From contig NZ_BAAAEP010000010.1 of assembly GCF_039523075.1 (NCBI RefSeq), positions 1-64,000 on the forward strand: 64,000 nt of DNA. The letters run 5' to 3'. The notes beneath the pieces are model-generated. The model did not search any database and had not been told where the DNA came from. It saw nothing but the letters and a program-made list of their open reading frames with translations. Below are positions 33,541 through 42,213 of this stretch, in pieces (position 1 is the first letter of the stretch; every line of letters begins with the position of its first letter). Source of the stretch: Caenispirillum bisanense. Its GTDB lineage: Bacteria; Pseudomonadota; Alphaproteobacteria; Rhodospirillales; Rhodospirillaceae. A program made the position numbers and the translations under genes.

Positions 33541-34296
33541 TCAGGCGGCGGGGGCGCGGCCGGTGGCGAGGGCGTGCGCCCAGTCGGGGCGGCCGGCGGC
33601 GCGGGCCTCGCCGGCGGAACGCTGCCAGTCGTAGGCGATGGTGCGGAAGCGAGCCCGCCAGCCGCCGGCGCCGTCCTGCTCCACCAGGGCATAGCGGGCG
33701 TGCGGGCTGCCGGTCTCCACCACATGCGGACGCGGCCGGTCGTCGCGGTAGGCGGGCAGGCCGACGCTGCCGGGGTTCACCACCAGCCCGCCGTCGGGCA
33801 GCCGCAGCTGGCGCGGCAGGTGGGTATGGCCGCACAGCACCACGGCATGATCGGCCGCCGCACCCAGCCGCGCCGCCACGGTGGCGGGCGCCGCCGGCAC
33901 CACCGTGCCGTCGGCGGTGATCTCCTCCATCAGATAACAAAGGTCGTCGTCGGGGCTGCCGTGGCACAGCAGCACGGCGCCGTCCGCCACCGACCGCGTC
34001 GCCGGCAGGGCGCGCAGCCGCTCGCGGTGGCGGGAGGCCAGACGCGGCCAGGTGCGGGAGTCGGAGGCATTCATCTCGTCAATGCCGAGGGTGAGCATCT
34101 GGCGTTCGTGATTGCCGCGGATGGCCACCGGGTCGAGCCCCGCCAGCCGGTCGGCCGTCTCCGCCGGGCGCAGGGGGCCGGAGAGGCTGTCGCCCAGGTC
34201 GACCACCAGGTCCGGCGCCTGCAGCCGCAGGTCGGCCAGCACGGCATCAAGGGCGTGCAGGTTGCCGTGAATGTCGGACAGAACGGCGATGCGCAA
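33541..34296 (-). CDS. Calcineurin-like metallophosphoesterase
   Basis: 251 residues with the full set of di-metal motifs: DIHGN (Asp8, His10), GDSLSGP, GNHE (about residue 61), CHG and GHTHLP. The fold and size resemble YfcE/MJ0936-type phosphodiesterases. The substrate is unknown; members hydrolyse cyclic or linear phosphodiesters or phosphomonoesters. It lies between murU and addB on the same strand, with gaps of 40 and 20 bases, so it is probably in the transcript. In the related gene order of other alphaproteobacteria addB usually follows murU directly, so this looks like an insertion. Confidence 0.88.
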   Translation of the reverse strand: MRIAVLSDIHGNLHALDAVLADLRLQAPDLVVDLGDSLSGPLRPAETADRLAGLDPVAIRGNHERQMLTLGIDEMNASDSRTWPRLASRHRERLRALPATRSVADGAVLLCHGSPDDDLCYLMEEITADGTVVPAAPATVAARLGAAADHAVVLCGHTHLPRQLRLPDGGLVVNPGSVGLPAYRDDRPRPHVVETGSPHARYALVEQDGAGGWRARFRTIAYDWQRSAGEARAAGRPDWAHALATGRAPAA

Positions 34297-34336
34297 CCCC
34301 TTCCCCTCCCGCCTCAGGCGTGCCGCGGCAGGCAGT

Positions 34337-35101
34337 CTAGCGGGCGGGGGCGGGGCTGTCTGCCCCCATCAGTCGCTCGGTGGCGGCGATGCTCGCGGGC
34401 GTGCCGACGTGATACCACGCACCATCATGCACCAGCCCGTGCAGGCGGCCGGCGGCCAGCGCGCGGTCGAACAGCAGGTTCATGGAAAAGGCGCCGTCCG
34501 GGGCGCCGGCGAACAGGCGCGGGTGGCAGACCATGGCGCCGGAATAGACGAAGGGCGCCGCCGCCGCCTCTCCCCGCCGCCGCAGCCGGCCGTCGGGGTC
34601 GAGAGCGAAGTCGCCGGGGCCGTCGTAGCCGTGCGCCTGCGGCGTCGGCACCAGCAGCAGCAGGGCGTCCATGGCGGCATCGTCCCAGGCATCGGCCAGC
34701 CGGCGGAAGGCCGGCGCGTCGGGGCCGTTCAGGCAGATGACGTCGCTGTTGCAGGCCAGGAACGGGCCGTCGCCCAGCAGCGGCAGCGCCTTCTTCAGCC
34801 CGCCGCCGGTTTCCAGCAAGAGCCCGCTCTCGTCCGACAGCCGCAGCGGCGGCGGCGCGGTGCGGGCGGCGAGGTGGGCGCGCACCTGATCGGCGTGGTG
34901 GTGCAGGTTGACGACCGCATGGCCGACGCCGGCCTCCGCCACCCGGTCGAGCGCCCGGTCGAGCAGCGTCCGCCCCGCCACCCGCACCAGGCACTTGGGC
35001 GTGTGGTCGGTGATCGGCCGCATGCGGGTGCCGAGCCCGGCCGCCAGCACCATGGCGGCGGCGACGGGGGAGCCGGGGCGGGAGCCGGGGCCGGCGGTCA
35101 T
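34337..35101 (-). CDS. murU: N-acetylmuramate-1-phosphate uridylyltransferase MurU
   Basis: 254 residues, nucleotidyltransferase fold. The signature LAAGLGTRMRPIT (about residues 18-30) binds UTP, TPKCLVRVAGRTLLD follows, and LACNSDVICLN holds the metal-binding Asp. YHVGTPASIAA is at the C-terminal end. It turns MurNAc-1-phosphate into UDP-MurNAc, with the neighbouring kinase, and so recycles peptidoglycan sugar independently of MurA (the fosfomycin bypass known in Pseudomonas and present in Caulobacter). Its ATG overlaps the amgK stop, so the two are coupled. Confidence 0.9.
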   Translation of the reverse strand: MTAGPGSRPGSPVAAAMVLAAGLGTRMRPITDHTPKCLVRVAGRTLLDRALDRVAEAGVGHAVVNLHHHADQVRAHLAARTAPPPLRLSDESGLLLETGGGLKKALPLLGDGPFLACNSDVICLNGPDAPAFRRLADAWDDAAMDALLLLVPTPQAHGYDGPGDFALDPDGRLRRRGEAAAAPFVYSGAMVCHPRLFAGAPDGAFSMNLLFDRALAAGRLHGLVHDGAWYHVGTPASIAATERLMGADSPAPAR

Positions 35102-36114
35102 TGCGGCACCGTGCGGCGGGCCGGCGGGATGTGGGTGTCGACCCAGGCCTTCACCGGCGCCAGCGCCGGATGGCTCAGGCTGCGCTCGAACAGCCGCCAG
35201 ACGCGCGGGATGTGGCGCAGGTACTGCGGCTTGCCGTCGCGCCGGCACAGGCGGGTGAAGATGCCGATCACCTTGGCGTGCCGCTGCGCCCCCAGCACCG
35301 CCATGCTGGCCGCGAAGCCGGCGCGGTCGAGGGCCGGGAAGGCGGCGAGGTAGCGGTCGGTCATGGCGGCGACCAGGGCGGGGTCGATGTCGCGGCGGGC
35401 GTCTTCCAGCAGGCTCATGAGGTCGTAGGTCACCGGCCCGATCACCGCGTCCTGGAAATCCAGCAGGCCGCAGGCGGCGATGCCGTCGCGGTCCTGCAGC
35501 AGCATCAGGTTGTCGACATGGAAGTCGCGCAGCACCAGGGCATCGGGCACCGCGCCGTCCACCGCCGCCAGCGCATCACGCCACGCCGCCAGCCAGCCGG
35601 CGCGGTCGGCGTGAGTCAGGGCGTCGTCGCCCTGGGTGGCCGGCACGTACCAGTCGGTGAGCAGGCTGGCCTCGGTCAGCAGCCGCTGCAGGTCGTAGGG
35701 CGGCACGCCGGCGGCCGGCGCCGCCGCCCGGTGCAGGGCGATCAGCACGTCCACCGCCAGGGCATAGAGGTCGGCCTCCCCCGGCTGCCCCTTGGCGAGC
35801 AGGCGGGTGTAGGTGTCGTCGCCCAGGTCTTCCAGCAGCAGCAGGCCGGCGGCTTCGTCCTCGGCCAGGATGCGCGGCGCCGACAGGCCGAGGCCGCAGA
35901 GGTGGCGGGCGATGCGGACGAAGGGGCGGATGTCTTCCTGCGGCGGCGGCGCGTCCATCAGCACTTCGATGCCGTGCGACGGCGTGGCGATGCGGAAGTA
36001 CTTGCGGAACGAGGCATCGCCCGCCAGCAGCGTCACCGCCGCGTCGTGCCGGCCGCTGCGGTGCAGGAACTCCGCCACCTGCGGCGCCCGCGCCTCGGTC
36101 AGGGTCTCAAGCAT
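35098..36114 (-). CDS. amgK: N-acetylmuramate/GlcNAc kinase AmgK
   Basis: 338 residues, aminoglycoside phosphotransferase fold. It phosphorylates the anomeric carbon of MurNAc (and GlcNAc) with ATP. Visible elements: an ATP-binding LLAGDASFRKYFRIA, LLLEDLGDDTY, the Brenner catalytic loop LRDFHVDNLMLL (about residues 195-206), and metal-binding LLDFQDAVIGPVTYDL. The start at 36114 is inside the last codons of tsaE (8-base overlap). The tsaE-amgK-murU order is shared by many alphaproteobacteria. Confidence 0.9.
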   Translation of the reverse strand: MLETLTEARAPQVAEFLHRSGRHDAAVTLLAGDASFRKYFRIATPSHGIEVLMDAPPPQEDIRPFVRIARHLCGLGLSAPRILAEDEAAGLLLLEDLGDDTYTRLLAKGQPGEADLYALAVDVLIALHRAAAPAAGVPPYDLQRLLTEASLLTDWYVPATQGDDALTHADRAGWLAAWRDALAAVDGAVPDALVLRDFHVDNLMLLQDRDGIAACGLLDFQDAVIGPVTYDLMSLLEDARRDIDPALVAAMTDRYLAAFPALDRAGFAASMAVLGAQRHAKVIGIFTRLCRRDGKPQYLRHIPRVWRLFERSLSHPALAPVKAWVDTHIPPARRTVPQ

Positions 36115-36595
36115 GGCGCGCGGCCTCCACAAGGTGCGCCGGCCCGGTCAGCACGGCATCGCGCGCCGCGCCCTCCGGCCGGATGGTGAGGGTGAGGTCA
36201 AGCCGCCGGCGCGGCAGGTAGCCGCCCAGCCGGTCCGGCCACTCGATCAGGCACAGGCCGTCGGCGAAGGCGTCTTCCAGGTCCAGTTCCAGGGCGTCCT
36301 CCGGCCTTTCCAGGCGGTAGAGGTCGAAGTGCCACATGCCGGCGTCGCAGGCGTCGTCGTCGTAGGTCTGCACCAGGGTGAAGGTGGGCGACGGCACCTC
36401 GGCCGCCGGATCGCCCAGGCGGGCGCGGACGAAGGCGCGGGCGAAGGCGGTCTTGCCGGCGCCCAGGTCGCCGCGCAGGGCGATGACGTCGCCGGCCCGC
36501 GCCACGGCGGCCAGCGCCTGCGCCAGCCGTGCGGTGGCGGCTTCGTCGGGCAGGATCAGGGAGACGGCGGCGGCGGCGGGATCGGGCTGGCTCAT
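36107..36595 (-). CDS. tsaE: tRNA threonylcarbamoyladenosine ATPase TsaE
   Basis: 162 residues. Walker A GDLGAGKTAFARAFV (about residues 43-57), then SPTFTLVQTY (the family signature with a conserved Thr), FDLYRLE and LIEWPDRL. TsaE drives the TsaB-TsaD complex in making t6A at position 37 of ANN-decoding tRNAs. GGGAG is upstream of the ATG at 36595; an open extension to 36631 lacks a ribosome site. It heads the leftward tsaE-amgK-murU-phosphoesterase-addB-addA series. tsaB and tsaD are not in the window. Confidence 0.94.
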   Translation of the reverse strand: MSQPDPAAAAVSLILPDEAATARLAQALAAVARAGDVIALRGDLGAGKTAFARAFVRARLGDPAAEVPSPTFTLVQTYDDDACDAGMWHFDLYRLERPEDALELDLEDAFADGLCLIEWPDRLGGYLPRRRLDLTLTIRPEGAARDAVLTGPAHLVEAARHA

Positions 36596-36649
36596 GGCTC
36601 CCGTTGTAGCGGCGGCGGCGCGCGGCGGCAATGGGCAGGCGGCGGGGCC

Positions 36650-37036
36650 TCAGCCGCCGTGCCACACCGCTTCGATGCGGTTGCCGTCGGGGTCGCACAG
36701 GAAGGCGGCGTAATAGCCGGGGTGGTAGTGCGGCCGCAGCCCCGGCGGCCCGTCGCAGCGCCCGCCATGGGCCACGCCGGCGGGGTGGGAGGCGTCCACC
36801 GCCGCCCGCGACGGCGCCTTGAAGCACCAGTGGCGGCGGTCGGCGGTCACCCCGCCGGCGGCCAGGAACAAGGACATGTAGCAGCGCTGCGGGTGGTCGG
36901 CATCGGCGCGCAGGCCATAGCCGGCCCAGTCGTCGCTGCGGCCGACGCAAGGCTGTCCGAGGGCGGCCATGACCGCATCCCAGAATGCCGTGGCGCGCGC
37001 CATGTCGGAGACGGTGACGGAGATGTGGTCGAGCAT
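36650..37036 (-). CDS. VOC/glyoxalase-superfamily protein
   Basis: 128 residues, one vicinal-oxygen-chelate module of two beta-alpha-beta-beta-beta units. MLDHISVTVSDMARATAFWD is the standard first strand and helix with its metal-ligand His, and AAFLCDPDGNRIEAVWHGG is the usual end with a Glu ligand. Proteins of this size are often annotated as glyoxalase or bleomycin-resistance-like, but substrates vary and none is assigned here. The longer open frame upstream is a shadow of the neighbouring membrane-protein gene; the start at 37036 fits the family exactly. Confidence 0.85.
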   Translation of the reverse strand: MLDHISVTVSDMARATAFWDAVMAALGQPCVGRSDDWAGYGLRADADHPQRCYMSLFLAAGGVTADRRHWCFKAPSRAAVDASHPAGVAHGGRCDGPPGLRPHYHPGYYAAFLCDPDGNRIEAVWHGG

Positions 37037-37038
37037 GG

Positions 37039-37443
37039 TCAGGCCGGCGGTGCCGCCGCTCCCTTCAGGCGCCCCCAGTAAAGGGCTTCCAGCACCCCGA
37101 GCGCGAGGCGCACCACCGCCAGCAGCGCCGCCCCGGCCGCCGCCGCCCCGCCGAGGGAGGCCGCCGAGGCCCCGCCGAGGGCGCCCACCACCACGGCGGC
37201 GGTGCCCAGGTTGGCGATGGCGCCGGCGCCGCACACCACGCGCGCCGCCGCCGGCCCCGCCGCCGCCGGGGTGGCGAGCGCCGCTGCCAGGGCCAGCAGC
37301 AGGATGCCGGCCGCCTGCGGCCACAGCACCAGGGTCTGCGGTCCGGCCAGAAAGGGCGCCAGCCCCAGCAGGGCGAGGCCGGTCAGCGCCGACAGGATGG
37401 CATCCAGCCGCAGGATGACGCGCGCCTTGGGCAGGCCGCCCAC
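37039..37443 (-). CDS. Small integral membrane protein, unknown function
   Basis: 134 residues with four hydrophobic segments rich in Ala, Gly and Leu (about 15-35, 38-58, 65-90, 95-115), starting at GTG 37443 with MGGLPKARVILRLDAIL. It ends 2 bases before the VOC gene start and begins 4 bases after the DUF1178 stop, so the three genes look co-transcribed. No transport motif or conserved charged residue in the membrane is evident. The high Ala/Gly content partly reflects base composition, so family assignment is weak. Confidence 0.6.
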   Translation of the reverse strand: MGGLPKARVILRLDAILSALTGLALLGLAPFLAGPQTLVLWPQAAGILLLALAAALATPAAAGPAAARVVCGAGAIANLGTAAVVVGALGGASAASLGGAAAAGAALLAVVRLALGVLEALYWGRLKGAAAPPA

Positions 37444-37447
37444 CGGA

Positions 37448-37696
37448 TCAGTCCGCCATGGCCGGGCAGACCCCGCCGCCGCAGCCGCCGCCGGCGCAGG
37501 GCGGCAGGGCGGGCATGGCCGGGGTGCGGGCGGCGGCGCCCAGGGCGGGCGCCATCAGCGCCTTGCTGATGGCGGTGTCGCCGCAGTCCGGGCAGCTGAG
37601 GCTGCCGTCGGCGTGGCGGGCGTCGTAGTCGGCCATGTTGTCGAACCACTGGTCGAAGGCATGGCCCTGGCTGCATTGCAGGGTATAGCGGATCAT
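37448..37696 (-). CDS. DUF1178 protein
   Basis: 82 residues, shorter than most of the family. MIRYTLQCSQGHAFDQWFDN is the conserved N-terminus, and SCPDCGDTAISKALMAPAL holds a CxxC and the invariant Lys-Ala-Leu-Met-Ala-Pro. A third and fourth Cys group lies in the Gly/Cys-rich tail CAGGGCGGGVC. It is probably a small zinc-binding protein; function unknown. It leads a run of three tightly spaced leftward genes. DUF1178 is largely alpha- and betaproteobacterial. Confidence 0.88.
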   Translation of the reverse strand: MIRYTLQCSQGHAFDQWFDNMADYDARHADGSLSCPDCGDTAISKALMAPALGAAARTPAMPALPPCAGGGCGGGVCPAMAD

Positions 37697-37778
37697 GAGC
37701 GGTCTCCCCCGTCGCGGACAGTATGGCTGCCTCAGCTTATACCGCCACGCGACAGGGGAAATGAACCACCAACCGCGC

Positions 37779-38102
37779 TTACTGCAGGGTGTAGGAGCCC
37801 AGCGAGCAGAGGTCGATGCCTTCCTCGACCAGTTCCTCGCCGTTCTCGCCCTTGAAGCCCATGTCGTAGACGCAGGTGGTCTCGCCGTCGGCGATGGTGA
37901 CGGCGGCCGACTCGCCCGGACGCAGCACGTCCACGCCCAGGATGTCCGCGCCCCAGGTGTTCTGGTGCGCCGGGCTCACGTACAGTTCCAGCAGCACGAC
38001 GCTGGACCGGTTGTGCAGGTCGAACACCAGGTCCTGCGCGACGGCCGGAGCGGCGGCCAGCAGGGTGGCTCCGGCCAGCAGGCCGGCAAGGCTACGCTTC
38101 AT
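37779..38102 (-). CDS. Exported hypothetical protein
   Basis: 107 residues. A signal peptide (MKRSLAGLLAGATLLAAAPA, cleavage at AVA-QD) precedes a mature beta-rich domain of about 85 residues: DLVFDLHNRSSVVLLELYVS, then LRPGESAAVTIADGETTCVYDMGF. Two cysteines (TTCVY and DLCSL) could form a periplasmic disulfide. Similar small periplasmic proteins occur in alphaproteobacteria without known role. It is divergent from dnaK. I see no family motif beyond the general pattern. Confidence 0.75.
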   Translation of the reverse strand: MKRSLAGLLAGATLLAAAPAVAQDLVFDLHNRSSVVLLELYVSPAHQNTWGADILGVDVLRPGESAAVTIADGETTCVYDMGFKGENGEELVEEGIDLCSLGSYTLQ

Positions 38103-38242
38103 GATGGTCCCCCAGAGAAGCAGATAAACGGCGGCAGGCTATCACCTGCCGGCGGAGCCGCACAGGGGCGCCGGGGCCGCTATCGCTTCCGTCCAGCCAC
38201 CCTGCGACCGCGGTAGGATGGCGCCCCCCGTGGTCGGGACTG

Positions 38243-38271
38243 TTGCGGCCGGAAGGGCCTTTGCCTATATA
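38243..38271 (+). promoter_or_regulatory. dnaK promoter, heat-shock type candidate
   Basis: TTGCGG (38243-38248), 17 bases, then TATATA (38266-38271) within CCTATATACG. That decamer fits the alphaproteobacterial RpoH -10 pattern CYTATNTNNG, while the -35 keeps the TTG core. The leader to the dnaK ATG would be about 120 bases. A CGGCAGG/CCTGCCG hairpin (38132-38151) lies further upstream in this 296-base gap. Confidence 0.5.
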
Positions 38272-38398
38272 CGTGGCCGTTCCGCATCGGCATCCTTCGG
38301 TGCGGACTGTTCCTGTTCGCGTGAAACCCATGGGGGTCTCCGACGGTGCCTTCCCGGAAGAGGGCCGCGCCAGACCTGCCGCAACGAGAGGTGACATC

Positions 38399-40342
<1,944 letters not shown>

Positions 40343-40429
40343 TCCTTCGCTGATCGGCGGGCGGCACCGGACCACGGGCCGCCCGTCCGACCTTTTGCCT
40401 CGGAAATTCCAGAAAACAGAACAGCGGCG

Positions 40430-41575
40430 ATGAGCAAGCGGGATTACTACGAGGTTCTCGGCGTCTCCAAGGGTGCCAGCGCCGACGACCTGAAGAAGGC
40501 CTATCGCAAGCTGGCCATGCAGTATCACCCGGACCGCAATCCGGGCGATGCCTCGGCCGAGGCCAGGTTCAAGGAACTGAACGAAGCCTATGACGTCCTG
40601 AAGGACGATCAGAAGCGCGCCGCCTACGACCGCTTCGGCCATGCCGCCTTCGAGGGCGGCGGTGGCGGGGCGGGGGCCGGCGGCTTCGACTTCTCCTCCG
40701 CCTTCGGCGGCGGCTTCGCCGACATCTTCGACGAGGTGTTCGGGGCCGCCATGGGCGGGCGCGGACGTGGCGGCGGCGGCGCCCAGCGCGGGCACGACCT
40801 GCGCTACGACATGGAAATCACCCTGGAGGACGCCTTCAAGGGCAAGAAGGCGACGGTCACCGTGCCGACCTCGGTCGGCTGCGAGACCTGCTCGGGCACC
40901 GGCGCCAAGGCCGGGTCCGGCGCCTCCACCTGCGGCACCTGCCACGGCGCCGGGCGCATCCGGGCGCAGCAGGGCTTCTTCACCATCGAACGCACCTGCC
41001 CCACCTGCGGCGGCGAGGGGCGGACGATCAAGGACCCCTGCGGCGACTGCGGCGGCACCGGCCGCAAGCACAAGGAAAAGACGCTGGAGGTCACCATCCC
41101 CGCCGGCGTCGAGGACGGCACCCGCATCCGCCTGGCCGGCGAGGGCGAGGCCGGCATGCGCGGGGCGCCGCCGGGCGACCTGTACATCTTCCTGTCCATC
41201 AAGCCGCACCGGCTGTTCCAGCGCGACGGCGCCAACATCCTGTGCAAGGTGCCCATCGCCATGACCCAGGCGGCGCTGGGCGATGCCATCGAGGTGCCGA
41301 GCATCGACGGCACCCGCGCCAAGGTCACCATCCCCGCCGGCACCCAGACCGGGCAGCAGTTCCGCCTGAAGGGCAAGGGCATGAGCGTGCTGCGCAGCCC
41401 GCTGCGCGGCGACATGTTCATCCAGGTGGCGGTGGAGACCCCGGTCAACCTGACCAAGCGCCAGCAGGAGCTTCTGCGCGAGTTCGCCGCCGCCGGCGGC
41501 GAGAAGGACACCAGCCCCGAAAGCAGCGGGTTCTTCAAGCGCATGAAGGAACTGTGGGACGACCTTACCGACTGA
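40430..41575 (+). CDS. dnaJ: Chaperone DnaJ (Hsp40)
   Basis: 381 residues, type I Hsp40. The J domain (1-70) has the catalytic HPD in AMQYHPDRNPGD, followed by a Gly/Phe-rich linker (about 75-120). The zinc-finger domain has four CxxCxGxG repeats: CETCSGTG, CGTCHGAG, CPTCGGEG and CGDCGGTG. The C-terminal substrate-binding domains are complete. It stimulates the DnaK ATPase and hands over substrates. A strong intrinsic terminator follows the stop. Confidence 0.98.
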   Translation: MSKRDYYEVLGVSKGASADDLKKAYRKLAMQYHPDRNPGDASAEARFKELNEAYDVLKDDQKRAAYDRFGHAAFEGGGGGAGAGGFDFSSAFGGGFADIFDEVFGAAMGGRGRGGGGAQRGHDLRYDMEITLEDAFKGKKATVTVPTSVGCETCSGTGAKAGSGASTCGTCHGAGRIRAQQGFFTIERTCPTCGGEGRTIKDPCGDCGGTGRKHKEKTLEVTIPAGVEDGTRIRLAGEGEAGMRGAPPGDLYIFLSIKPHRLFQRDGANILCKVPIAMTQAALGDAIEVPSIDGTRAKVTIPAGTQTGQQFRLKGKGMSVLRSPLRGDMFIQVAVETPVNLTKRQQELLREFAAAGGEKDTSPESSGFFKRMKELWDDLTD

Positions 41576-41606
41576 CGGCGGGGTGGTCCCGCCACCAAAT
41601 GGTCAC

Positions 41607-41643
41607 GGCGCCGCCTCCATTTTCGGGACGCGGCGCCTTTTTT
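41607..41643 (+). terminator. Intrinsic terminator of dnaKJ
   Basis: GGCGCCG (41607-41613) and CGGCGCC (41631-41637) pair perfectly and are followed at once by six T. This is the clearest intrinsic terminator in the window. The 17-base loop can partly pair again (TCC with GGA). Confidence 0.85.
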
Positions 41644-41719
41644 CCGGCAAAATTGCCAGCCAGTGTAACGCCATAGCGCACCCGCGCCCCGATCCATCCG
41701 CCGAGGGAGGAAGACCAGT

Positions 41720-42118
41720 ATGACCCTGCGCCGTCACCTTGCCGACCTGACCGTCGCCCTTGTGCTGACCGGCTGCGTCCTGGCTCCGGTGTCCTATGCC
41801 CTGGCCCAGCAGCCGCCCGATGCCGCGACGCTGGAATCGTTGCAGGCCCGCAACATCCAGTCGCTCAACCAGCTGGAAGCGGCCCGCGCCCAGGAACAGA
41901 TCCGGCTGGAGGCGGAATACCGCGATGCCGGCGATGCCGCCTTCTCCCGCTATGCCGCCGCCCTGAAGCAGGGGGTGTCGCCGGGCGTCGCCCGCCAGCA
42001 GTACCTCGACAACCTGTCGGCGGTGGAGCAGCAGTATCAGGCGGCGCTGAACGACTTGGACCAGCGCATGGCCCGCGACCGCGCCGCCCTGGTGGCGCAG
42101 GAAGGCCAGGGCCGCTGA
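41720..42118 (+). CDS. Exported coiled-coil protein, possible lipoprotein
   Basis: 132 residues. The N-terminus MTLRRHLADLTVALVLTGC contains LTGC, a possible lipobox with Cys19, but the hydrophobic region continues to ALA-QQ, which would also suit ordinary signal peptidase cleavage near residue 29. The mature part (about 100 residues) is helical and rich in Ala, Gln and Glu, for example LEAARAQEQIRLEAEYRD and LSAVEQQYQAALNDLDQRM, giving a coiled coil. No family is recognised. It stands alone between two terminators, so it has its own transcript. Confidence 0.65.
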   Translation: MTLRRHLADLTVALVLTGCVLAPVSYALAQQPPDAATLESLQARNIQSLNQLEAARAQEQIRLEAEYRDAGDAAFSRYAAALKQGVSPGVARQQYLDNLSAVEQQYQAALNDLDQRMARDRAALVAQEGQGR

Positions 42119-42152
42119 GGCCGCCTGTCCCGCCCGCTGCCTGACGCAGGAA

Positions 42153-42185
42153 GGGCCGGCCCCCGCATCCGGGGCCGGCCCTTTT
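42153..42185. terminator. Bidirectional intrinsic terminator
   Basis: GGGCCGGCCCC (42153-42163) pairs over 11 bases with GGGGCCGGCCC (42171-42181), followed by TTTT and preceded by AA. It separates the coiled-coil protein gene from the convergent ABC permease gene and can serve both. Confidence 0.75.
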
Positions 42186-42213
42186 GCTGTCTGCGCTCTG
42201 GCCTCCGCCGCCG

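Noticed and set aside
27279..33634. Two very long plus-strand open frames opposite addA and addB
   Set aside because: Both lie fully antisense to genes with complete helicase and nuclease motifs and have no domain-like sequence.
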